Part shown: piece by piece, positions 24,292 through 31,401 of the stretch
How the letters are laid out: every line of letters begins with the position of its first letter
How positions within the stretch are numbered: the first letter of the stretch is position 1
DNA from: Sphingomonadales bacterium UBA2369
GTDB taxonomy: Bacteria; Pseudomonadota; Alphaproteobacteria; Sphingomonadales; Sphingomonadaceae
Length of the DNA: 64,000 nucleotides
Assembly (NCBI GenBank): GCA_002344055.1
Contig: DDTH01000019.1
Span: forward strand, 41,186 to 105,185
Direction of reading: 5' to 3'
Notes under the pieces: generated by a model
Databases searched by the model: none
What the model saw: the letters and a program-made list of their open reading frames with translations, nothing else
What the model was told of the DNA's origin: nothing
Made by a program: the position numbers and the translations under genes

Positions 24292-25080
24292 ATGTTCGGA
24301 GCCAGGCTGCCGATCGACACCGACGAACTCGAGTTCCAGTTCGCAACCCTGAAATGGCTCTTCCTCGAATTCGGCGATGTCACGAGCGATACGCCGCTGG
24401 TGACACCGACTCGCGCCTGGTTCTCCGGTGTCCCGCCGCGCGATCATGCTGGTGTCATGGCCTTGTTCGGCGAGGTCCGAAATGCGGCGGCGCTGGGCCA
24501 CTGGCCGTGCGAATTGAGGCCGGGCGAGGCGACGCGCTCCATTGACGGCGGCAATTCGATGCTGATCCGGCACGAGGGGGCCGCGGCGCCGTGCGGAACC
24601 TTCCAGATCGACGATGTGGGCGGTGAGCAACGGGCGAGCATCAGCTACAATCCGGCAATGATCGGCGATCCCGAGGGGTTGATCGCCACCTTCGCGCACG
24701 AACTCGGCCACTATCTGATGGCGACGGCGAAAAGCGATCCGCCGGGCGGGTGGGACCTGCACGAACTGCACACAGATCTCGTCGCGGTCTATCTCGGCTT
24801 CGGCATCTTCATGGCCAATGGCGCCAAGTCGTTCCGCCAGTTTCAGAGCGGCGGCGGCGCGGGGTGGGAGATGGGATGGCGCGGCTATCTAAGCGAAGGC
24901 GCACTGGTGACGGCGTTGGCCTTGGTCGAGCGGCTGGCCGGGCGCGATCCGCTGGCTACGGCACCGTACCTCAAGGACTATCTGCGTAGCGACGTCAGGC
25001 GCGCGGCCAAGGCTTTAGCACGACTCCACCCCGACACGCAGCGGTCAGTCGCGGAAGCCGATCTCGACGCGTTCGCTTAA
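24292..25080 (+). CDS. putative zinc metallopeptidase (HELGH), unknown family
   Basis: 262 residues without signal peptide. FAHELGH at residues 134-140 is a classical HExxH zinc motif, followed 17 residues later by HELHTDLVAVYLGFGIF, where E158 or D162 could be the third ligand. The C-terminal part (WRGYLSEGALVTALALVERL) is helical. The N-terminal 120 residues match nothing I recognise. It starts 14 bases after the LOG gene and is probably co-transcribed with it. Peptidase activity is inferred from the motif only. Confidence 0.65.
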   Translation: MFGARLPIDTDELEFQFATLKWLFLEFGDVTSDTPLVTPTRAWFSGVPPRDHAGVMALFGEVRNAAALGHWPCELRPGEATRSIDGGNSMLIRHEGAAAPCGTFQIDDVGGEQRASISYNPAMIGDPEGLIATFAHELGHYLMATAKSDPPGGWDLHELHTDLVAVYLGFGIFMANGAKSFRQFQSGGGAGWEMGWRGYLSEGALVTALALVERLAGRDPLATAPYLKDYLRSDVRRAAKALARLHPDTQRSVAEADLDAFA

Positions 25081-25090
25081 GCGCCCGGCA

Positions 25091-25771
25091 TTAGTGACCG
25101 GCGGCATCAGCCTTGGCCGGCGCGGCGGCATTGGCGCTGGCCGGAGCGGCGGGTGCTGCCGCATTGCCCTCGGCGGCCGGGGCGGCCGCGTTGCCGCTGG
25201 CATTGCCAGCCGCATCGCCCTCTGCCGCAGGAGCCTCTGCAGCCGGCGCGGCCGGGAGCGGCAGGTTGGAACCCTGCGCGTTCAAATAGAGAATCAGGTC
25301 GGCGCGTTCCTGCGGATTGCTGATCCCCGCGAAGGTCATCTTCGTGCCGGCCGCAAAGGCGCGCGGATTGCGCAGCCAGTCGTTCATATTCTCCCAGCCC
25401 CAGGTGCCGCCGACGGCCTTCAGCCCGTCCGAATAAGCAAAACCGGGAATGTGGCCGAGCGGCGAACCCATGGTGCGCCACAGATTCGGGCCGATGCCGT
25501 TGGCGCCGCCATCATTGATCGTGTGGCAGGTCGAGCATTTGCGGAATGCCGCCTCGCCGCGGGTCGCGTCGGCCGTGACGAGCAGGGCGGCGATCGGCGG
25601 ATCCTCCGCCGCGCCACCGGCGCCACCCGCTTCTTCGACGCCCTCGATCGGATAGCCCTTCTGCTCGAGCGGATGATGCTTGAAGACCTCATTCGTGACC
25701 AAAGTCGCGCCCAGCAGCACGATGCCGCCGCCGAGCACCCAGCCCGCAATGGTGTTGAACTTGTCGTTCAT
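25091..25771 (-). CDS. membrane-anchored cytochrome c (CycM-like)
   Basis: 226 residues. An uncleaved N-terminal helix (IAGWVLGGGIVLLGATLV) anchors a class I cytochrome c domain with haem site C79-S-T-C82-H83 and axial Met145 (GTKMTFAG). Such anchored cytochromes carry electrons from the bc1 complex to the terminal oxidase. After residue 170 there is a 55-residue tail almost wholly of Ala, Pro, Gly and Asn, which is not part of the fold and is probably disordered. Confidence 0.9.
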   Translation of the reverse strand: MNDKFNTIAGWVLGGGIVLLGATLVTNEVFKHHPLEQKGYPIEGVEEAGGAGGAAEDPPIAALLVTADATRGEAAFRKCSTCHTINDGGANGIGPNLWRTMGSPLGHIPGFAYSDGLKAVGGTWGWENMNDWLRNPRAFAAGTKMTFAGISNPQERADLILYLNAQGSNLPLPAAPAAEAPAAEGDAAGNASGNAAAPAAEGNAAAPAAPASANAAAPAKADAAGH

Positions 25772-25943
25772 TGCCCTGACATTCCTTCAAGCATGCGCCC
25801 GCCGCCCCGCGCGCGGGGCCAATCTTGTGGCGCTTCCTTTATGCGGCGACCCGCAAAGGGGCAAGCGTCGGCGAACGCACGGCGATTCGTTCTGCCATCA
25901 GGCCCTGGAATCGGGCCGCGAAAGCCGGTTCGAGTTATGCCCA

Positions 25944-25961
25944 TTATCCACGTTATCCACA
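25944..25961 (+). promoter_or_regulatory. two tandem DnaA boxes
   Basis: TTATCCACG (25944-25952) and the consensus TTATCCACA (25953-25961) lie head to tail without a gap. They stand immediately upstream of the hairpin-rich region, between the divergent cytochrome c gene and bactofilin. DnaA binding is inferred from sequence only; no AT-rich unwinding element or origin-type gene neighbours are present. Confidence 0.5.
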
Positions 25962-25964
25962 TGC

Positions 25965-26650
25965 AGATTCCCCTTTTGCGACTCAGAAAAGGGTGACACC
26001 TTCCAAGGGTAGCCGGATCGGACGGAGGCTCCTCGGAGCCAAGGAAAGAAAAGGTTGCGGCCCAGCCGGGACCGGTTTTTCGCCTTCGGGTGAGAGAAGG
26101 AAGCGGACGAGGCCAGGGCGGCTGACGAAGCCGCCGCTACGCGGACGCTGCGGGCTTCCCCCAAGCGATTGCGAGGGTGGCAGCTTCGTAGAGCAGCCCA
26201 GGTAGGACCAGAGATTCGCAAGGATCTCACGGGACTGCCGGCCGATCAGGCAAAGGGAGACTTGGGTCGCAAGATTTGAGTCGAACGGAGCAGGATCGGA
26301 CAGGGACCTGCCAGTGCTTCGGCACTGGTGGGAACCCCTGAGGGGTTCGGAACAAGGAGGCTTCGGCCTCTGCGGGAAGGCTCCGGCCGGACAACGACGC
26401 AGCTTTCGGGCTGTTTGCGGTGACCGGAGGGTAAGACGAAGCGGTGTCAAAGCCGTGGAGAGGCCCGAACGGGATTGGAAGCGAGTTTGCCTTCGGGCGG
26501 TTCGCCACTCCTCCCGGAGTGCGGAAAGGGACGCCCAGTCGTTCCATTCCAATCTCGAACCCGCCGAGACGGAAGTCCGGCCCAACCCGGGCCTGACGCC
26601 ACCGGATCGACGCAGTGAGGGCTGGCGGAAACGCCGGCCCTCATTCGCAT
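25965..26650 (+). ncRNA. candidate large structured RNA
   Basis: About 690 bases without credible coding capacity. The plus strand is purine-rich and holds many short perfect stems, several with UUCG-type loops: 26027-26040 (GGCTCC), 26117-26135 (GGCGGCT), 26311-26328 (CCAGTGC-TTCG-GCACTGG), 26332-26348 (GAACCCC-TGA-GGGGTTC), 26357-26370 (GAGGC-TTCG-GCCTC), 26506-26521 (CACTCC), ending in the terminator-like stem 26617-26642. No RNase P, tmRNA, SRP or rRNA signature was seen. Exact ends and promoter are unknown. It could instead be a long leader of the bactofilin gene. Confidence 0.5.
26617..26642 (+). terminator. GAAA-capped 11-bp stem, probable terminator
   Basis: GAGGGCTGGCG, loop GAAA, then CGCCGGCCCTC, with one G-U pair, followed by ATTCGCATTTGG. 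The short T-runs make it only moderately convincing as a Rho-independent terminator, but it marks the end of the hairpin-rich region 126 bases before bactofilin. Confidence 0.55.
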
Positions 26651-26768
26651 TTGGGGCACCGCGCAGCGTGAACGCGGATTCCCCCTCCCCCCGTCGTTCC
26701 GGCCGCCTCGCCACCTTGATCTCGGTGAAGGGACGGAGGATAAGCCCGCCAAAGAGTTGGAGGCGCGT

Positions 26769-27281
26769 ATGTTCGGGTCCGGCAATAAATCATCGAGCCG
26801 CCCCGCGGCCGGCAAGAGCGGGGCCGGCGGCCTCTCCTTTTTCGGCACGGATGCGGTCGTCACCGGCGATGTCGCCAGCAGCGGCCAGCTTCACATTGAC
26901 GGGCGCGTCGATGGCGACGTGAAGTGCGAGACGCTGATCCAGGGGGAAGGCGGCACGATCGCCGGGCATATCGTCTGCGACACTGCCCATCTCGCGGGCC
27001 TGGTGGACGGTACGGTGAAGGCCCGGGTCGTCACTTTGGAGCCCAGCGCGCGCGTGACCGGCGACCTCAGTTACGAGACGTTGAGCATCGCCGCGGGAGC
27101 GACGATCGAGGGACGGCTGACCCGCAAGGAGGCTGCGGGCGGAATTGCCGCGGTGGCGGCGCCCGCACCGGTCGAGACAGCCAAGCCTGAAGCCAAAAGC
27201 GGCAAGGACACCAAGGTCATAAAAGCCGAGGAACCGGGCCTGCTCGCGATGGGCGCCCCGGCGACGAGCGCGCCCAACTGA
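26769..27281 (+). CDS. bactofilin
   Basis: 170 residues from ATG 26769 with GGAGG six bases before it. The central beta-helix domain runs from about residue 22 to 120 (TDAVVTGDVASSGQLHIDGRVDGDVKCE and following Gly/Val repeats), flanked by a Ser/Lys-rich head and an Ala/Lys-rich tail. Bactofilins polymerise without nucleotide on the inner membrane and place cell-wall enzymes. The stop overlaps the OsmC-family start (TGATG). Confidence 0.92.
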   Translation: MFGSGNKSSSRPAAGKSGAGGLSFFGTDAVVTGDVASSGQLHIDGRVDGDVKCETLIQGEGGTIAGHIVCDTAHLAGLVDGTVKARVVTLEPSARVTGDLSYETLSIAAGATIEGRLTRKEAAGGIAAVAAPAPVETAKPEAKSGKDTKVIKAEEPGLLAMGAPATSAPN

Positions 27282-27736
27282 TGAGCGGCCACGGCGCGCG
27301 GATCAGCTGGCGCGCCGACGGCAATTTCCGCTCCGGCGATTATAGCCGCGCCCATGATTGGACTTTCGACGGCGGGCAGAAGGTCCGCGCCTCGTCCAGC
27401 CCGAGCGTGGTTCCGGAGCCACGCTCCGATCCGTTCGGGGTCGATCCCGAAGAAGCGCTGATCGCGTCGGTCTCCTCCTGCCACATGCTCTGGTTCCTTA
27501 GCCTCGCGCAGGGACGGGGCTTCGACGTCCAGAGCTACGACGATGACGCAACCGGCGAGATGGGCCGAATCGGCGCCGGCAGGTTCGCGCTGACGAAGAT
27601 CGTGCTTCGCCCCGACATCCGGTTCGCAGGCACCGCGCCGAACGAGACCGAATTGGCCGCTCTCCATACGCAAGCCCACGAACGCTGCTTCATCGCCAAT
27701 TCGCTGAAGACCGAAGTGGTGGTGCAAGCGCCCTGA
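27281..27736 (+). CDS. OsmC/Ohr-family peroxiredoxin-like protein
   Basis: 151 residues with the two redox cysteines in family position: Cys67 (SVSSCHMLWFL) and Cys136 (AHERCFIANS). OsmC/Ohr proteins reduce organic hydroperoxides. The DPEEALIASVSSC helix is diagnostic. It is translationally coupled to bactofilin, an uncommon partner, and ends one base before the convergent DUF885 gene. Confidence 0.9.
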   Translation: MSGHGARISWRADGNFRSGDYSRAHDWTFDGGQKVRASSSPSVVPEPRSDPFGVDPEEALIASVSSCHMLWFLSLAQGRGFDVQSYDDDATGEMGRIGAGRFALTKIVLRPDIRFAGTAPNETELAALHTQAHERCFIANSLKTEVVVQAP

Positions 27737-27737
27737 A

Positions 27738-29486
27738 CTAGCGCGCCCGCTCCGCCACGATCCACGCGTCGATCTGCGCCTCCAGCACATCGAGGGGCAC
27801 CGAACCGTTGCGCAGCAATGCGTCGTGGAAGCGGCGGATGTCGAAGCGCTCGCCCAGCGCCTGTTCGGCCCGGTGCCGCAACTCCAGAATCTTCAGCCGC
27901 CCGATCATGTAGCCCAGCGCCTGGCCCGGCCAAGAAATGTAGCGATTCACTTCCGCCTCGATATTGGCGTCGCTCATCGCCGTATTGTCGCGCATGAACT
28001 GAATCGCGCGTGCCTTGTCCCAGCCCATAGCGTGAATGCCGGTATCGACCACCAGCCGCGCCGCGCGCCACATCTGATAGCTCAGCTCGCCCATCCGCCG
28101 CGCGGGCGTGTTGTACAGGCCCATGTCGCGGCCCAGACTCTCGGCATACAGGCCCCAGCCTTCGGTGAAGGCAGTGAAGCCGGTGAAGTTGCGGCGGAAG
28201 GGCGCGATCTCCTCTTCCTGCTGCAGGGCAATCTGATGGTGGTGGCCCGGCACCGCCTCGTGCAGGCTCAGGGCCGGGATTTCCCACAAGGGCCGCTGAT
28301 CGAGCTTCGACGTATTCACATAATAGACGCCGGCGATGCCGCTCTCTGGTGAACCGGGATTGTAATAGGCCGTCGTCGTGCCGGGGGCGATCTCCGCCGG
28401 GATTTCGCGGATCGTATAGGGCAGGCGCGGCAGCGTGCCGAACAGGCGCGGCATGTGGCCGTCAATCTCGCGCGTCACCCGCGCGGTCGCCTCCATCAGC
28501 TCCTCGGCATTCGTGGCATAGTAGCGGGGATTCGTGCGCAGATCCTGGATGAAGGCGGCGCGGGTCGGAAAGCCCGCCTCGCGCGAGACCGTGTCCATCT
28601 CGCCCAGGATACGGCGTACTTCGCCCATGCCGATGTCGTGGATCTGCTGCGGGGTCAGATCGGTGGTCGTGTAGGAACGGACCTGCAGCGCATAATATTC
28701 GCGCCCCTGCGGCTGCGCGGAGACGCTGTCGCTGCGGGCGCAGCGCGGCAGATATTGCGTGCGGTAGAAATCCAGATGCTTGGCGTAAGCGGGGTTGATC
28801 ACATTGGTGATGATCCGCCGCGCCCGCTCCTGCAGCTGCGTCCAGTCCGCCGCCGGGATCGCCGCCGGCCGCTCGCCCGCGAACGGCTGGTAGAAACGCG
28901 AGCGCGTGGGATCCTCGACGATCACACCGGAGATGGAATTTTCCGAACCGGCGAGCACCGAGCAGGGCAAGGTGTGGCCCGAGCGAATCGCCTCGCCGGT
29001 AATCCGCAGCGCCTCGTCATTCAGCATCGGATATTGTTCGATGCGGGTGAGGTAGGAATCATAATCGGCGCGAGTTCGGAACGGCAGGTTGTTGGCCAGG
29101 CCCGCAAAACCCTGATGCCAGCCATAATAGGTGGTGAAGAGCATGTTGCGCTGTGGCAGCCGGTCGCTCTCGATCGCCTCGACAAGCGTCCGGCGCAGGA
29201 TCGCGTGATTGACGCGGTCGGCGGGCGTCAGTTCGGTGGTGGGGATGCGATCCAGCCGCGTGAGGAAAGCCTGCGCCTGCTCGATCGACCGGCGGCGCGC
29301 CGCCTCGCTGAGATCGTTGATCCGATTGTCATACTCGCGCACGCCGAGCGCGGTCGCCTGCACCGGATTTTCGCGCAGCAGCCATTGATAATGTTCGTCC
29401 ATCAGCGCGCGCAGATCGTCCTGCGGCGCGGCCAGAGCGGGCGCGGCAAAGGCCAGCAAAGCGGCGGCGAAGACGTAACGGCGCAT
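27738..29486 (-). CDS. exported DUF885 metallopeptidase-like protein
   Basis: 582 residues with a signal peptide (FAAALLAFAAPALAA). The signature LHEAVPGHHHQ at residues 408-417 is a HExxxxHH-type zinc motif of the DUF885 family, followed by the glutamate-bearing TAFTEGWGLYAE. Family members are presumed peptidases or carboxypeptidase-like enzymes of the periplasm. Full length. Substrate unknown. Confidence 0.9.
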   Translation of the reverse strand: MRRYVFAAALLAFAAPALAAPQDDLRALMDEHYQWLLRENPVQATALGVREYDNRINDLSEAARRRSIEQAQAFLTRLDRIPTTELTPADRVNHAILRRTLVEAIESDRLPQRNMLFTTYYGWHQGFAGLANNLPFRTRADYDSYLTRIEQYPMLNDEALRITGEAIRSGHTLPCSVLAGSENSISGVIVEDPTRSRFYQPFAGERPAAIPAADWTQLQERARRIITNVINPAYAKHLDFYRTQYLPRCARSDSVSAQPQGREYYALQVRSYTTTDLTPQQIHDIGMGEVRRILGEMDTVSREAGFPTRAAFIQDLRTNPRYYATNAEELMEATARVTREIDGHMPRLFGTLPRLPYTIREIPAEIAPGTTTAYYNPGSPESGIAGVYYVNTSKLDQRPLWEIPALSLHEAVPGHHHQIALQQEEEIAPFRRNFTGFTAFTEGWGLYAESLGRDMGLYNTPARRMGELSYQMWRAARLVVDTGIHAMGWDKARAIQFMRDNTAMSDANIEAEVNRYISWPGQALGYMIGRLKILELRHRAEQALGERFDIRRFHDALLRNGSVPLDVLEAQIDAWIVAERAR

Positions 29487-29553
29487 GATCGGACTCCCTG
29501 ATCTTTGGCATCACCCTATATGCTGGCGGCGCGGCGGCAAGCCCGCCGCCGGC

Positions 29554-30660
29554 TCAGCGGCGCAACAAGGCCGGTTCGATCTCGGCGAGGGTCCGGCAGC
29601 CGGTCAGCGCCATGGTCAGTTCCAGCTCGGCGCGGAGGAGATGGAGCACATGCGCCACGCCCGGCGCCCCCGCGGCGGCGAGTCCGGACAGCCAGGCCCG
29701 GCCCGCGAGCACTGCATCGGCGCCGAGCGCGAGGGCCTTGAAGGCATCCGCGCCGCGGCTGATGCCGCCATCGAAGAGGAGCGGCGCACGTCCGGCAACC
29801 GCCTGCGCGATCTCGGGAAGCATCTCGATCGTCGCGGGCTGGCCGTCGAGGATGCGGCCGCCATGATTGGAGACGATCAGCCCGTCCATGCCGGCACCGA
29901 GCGCCAGCGATGCGTCGTCCGCATTCATCACGCCCTTGAGCAGCACCGGCAGCCCGGTCAGCGACTTCAGCCAGCGTAGATCATCCCAGCCGGGTGCGGC
30001 CGCCAGCAACGCACTGCCCAGCAAAGGCGGAGCGCCAGGCGCCGCCTGCTCCTGCCGCAGCGACCGCATGCCGCGCAGATTCACTGCCTCGACACCCGGC
30101 GGCATGACGAAGCCGGCGCGCTGCTCGCGGTGGCGCATGCCGCTGACCGGCGCATCGGCGGTCACGACCAGAGCCTTGCAGCCCGCCGCCTCCGCCCGCC
30201 GCACCAGAGCAGCGGTGAAATCGCGGTCAGGCTGGATGTAGAGCTGGAACCACCAGTTCACGCCTGTCGCGGCAATCTCCTCCAGCGCGAAATTGGCCTG
30301 CGTGCTGACCACCATGGTCGCGCCCATCGCCGCCGCCGCGGTCGCGGTGGCCAGTTCGCCGTCGGGGTGGGCGAGCAACTGGTTGGCGACCGGCGCGAGC
30401 AGCAAAGGGTGGTCGAGATTCTGGCCGAACAGCTCGAGCCGCGTATGCGCGCCCTTCATGTCGCGCAGCAGACGGGTGCACAGCGTCAGATCGTCGAAAG
30501 CGGCCCGGTTGCGGGCGCTCGTCCGCTCGTCGCCCGCGCCACCGGCAAGATAGGCCCAGGATCCGGATGCTACGCGTTCCTGTGCCAGCGCCTCATAATC
30601 CCGCGCGGAAGCGACCTCCGGCGGGATGCTCGCGAGCTTCGGCAGCGGCGCGTCAGACAT
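29554..30660 (-). CDS. FMN-dependent alpha-hydroxy-acid oxidizing enzyme
   Basis: 368 residues of the lactate/glycolate oxidase family, a TIM barrel that oxidises 2-hydroxy acids. The FMN and substrate residues are visible in LLLAPVANQLLAHPDGE, STQANFALEEIA, WWFQLYI, VTADAPVSGMRHRE, the catalytic base His266 in VSNHGGRILDG and LFDGGISRGADAFKALALGA. No membrane segment, so it is not a typical LldD. Its start overlaps the end of the upstream dioxygenase by eight bases, tying it to the iron cluster. Confidence 0.9.
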   Translation of the reverse strand: MSDAPLPKLASIPPEVASARDYEALAQERVASGSWAYLAGGAGDERTSARNRAAFDDLTLCTRLLRDMKGAHTRLELFGQNLDHPLLLAPVANQLLAHPDGELATATAAAAMGATMVVSTQANFALEEIAATGVNWWFQLYIQPDRDFTAALVRRAEAAGCKALVVTADAPVSGMRHREQRAGFVMPPGVEAVNLRGMRSLRQEQAAPGAPPLLGSALLAAAPGWDDLRWLKSLTGLPVLLKGVMNADDASLALGAGMDGLIVSNHGGRILDGQPATIEMLPEIAQAVAGRAPLLFDGGISRGADAFKALALGADAVLAGRAWLSGLAAAGAPGVAHVLHLLRAELELTMALTGCRTLAEIEPALLRR

Positions 30661-31321
30661 CGGCCCAGGCGCGGAGCAGATTGTGATAGAGGCCGATCAG
30701 GCGGGTGACCGGCGCGTCGTCGCTGCCAGCCGCTCGGAGCGTCTGGATCGTCTCGTCCAGCTCGAACAGCATCGCACGCTGCTGCGCGTCGCGGACCATA
30801 CTCTGCACCCAGAAGAAGGCTGCCAGCCGCTCGCCGCGCGTCACCGGTTCGACATTATGGACCGCGCCGGACGGGTATAGGATCAAATGACCGGCAGGCA
30901 GCTTCACCCGCTCGCCGCCGAGCACCAGTTCGCCGCCATCATATTCGTCCGGTTCGCTGAGGAAGAGCGTGGCGGAAAGATCGCTGCGGACCACCTCGGT
31001 CTGGCCCGGGATCGCGAAAACGGCATTGTCGATATGCGGGCCATAGGCGCCGCCGCCGCGATAGCGGTTGAAGCGGGGCGGCACGATGCGGAGCGGCAAG
31101 GCGGCGGCGATAAAATGCGGACTCGCCCCGACGCGCTCCAGCACCAAAGCGGTCAGGTCCGCCGCGACCGGATCGACATCCGGCAACTGGTCGTTCGACT
31201 TCACCCGCGCGGCGACTTCACCGGCGGACAGCCTGCCGTCGCGCCAGCCGGCCCCGGCAAGGCGCTCGCGACAAAGCCGCGCCTCGTCCCGGCTCATCAC
31301 TTCGGCGATTTCGATCATCAT
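30653..31321 (-). CDS. PKHD-type Fe(II)/2-oxoglutarate dioxygenase (PiuC-like)
   Basis: 222 residues. The iron triad is His96 and Asp98 (GPHIDNA) with distal His155 (GAVHNVEPV), and Arg165 (RGERLA) binds 2-oxoglutarate. The PiuC/YbiX family accompanies TonB-dependent siderophore receptors and is iron-regulated; its substrate is not established. Here too it follows such a receptor, 80 bases downstream, with a large hairpin in between. Two consecutive ATG codons mark the start; the first is used. Confidence 0.93.
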   Translation of the reverse strand: MMIEIAEVMSRDEARLCRERLAGAGWRDGRLSAGEVAARVKSNDQLPDVDPVAADLTALVLERVGASPHFIAAALPLRIVPPRFNRYRGGGAYGPHIDNAVFAIPGQTEVVRSDLSATLFLSEPDEYDGGELVLGGERVKLPAGHLILYPSGAVHNVEPVTRGERLAAFFWVQSMVRDAQQRAMLFELDETIQTLRAAGSDDAPVTRLIGLYHNLLRAWADV

Positions 31322-31353
31322 CGGCGCATTTCCCCGGCAAGGCGCGCCATCGT

Positions 31354-31394
31354 GGCGGACAAGGGCCGGCTTTCCAAGCCGATCCTTGTCCGCC
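31354..31394. repeat. two-tier hairpin between receptor and dioxygenase genes
   Basis: GGCGGACAAGG (31354-31364) pairs exactly with CCTTGTCCGCC (31384-31394); inside it CGGCTT (31367-31372) pairs with AAGCCG (31376-31381). On the minus strand it begins eight bases after the receptor stop. There is no T-tract, so partial termination or mRNA protection is likelier than full termination. Confidence 0.6.
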
Positions 31395-31401
31395 GTGATC
31401 C

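Noticed and set aside
25965..26650. tmRNA or RNase P RNA
   Set aside because: No tag-peptide frame of the ANDN type, no T-loop or CCA end, and no GAGGAAAGTCCGGGC-type RNase P core.
25983..26714. 243-residue open frame on the minus strand and a 202-residue frame on the plus strand
   Set aside because: Low-complexity Ser/Arg/Pro translation without a ribosome site; the hairpins point to RNA structure instead.
25800..26760. Chromosomal origin
   Set aside because: Only two DnaA boxes, no AT-rich unwinding region and none of the usual origin neighbours such as hemE or dnaA.
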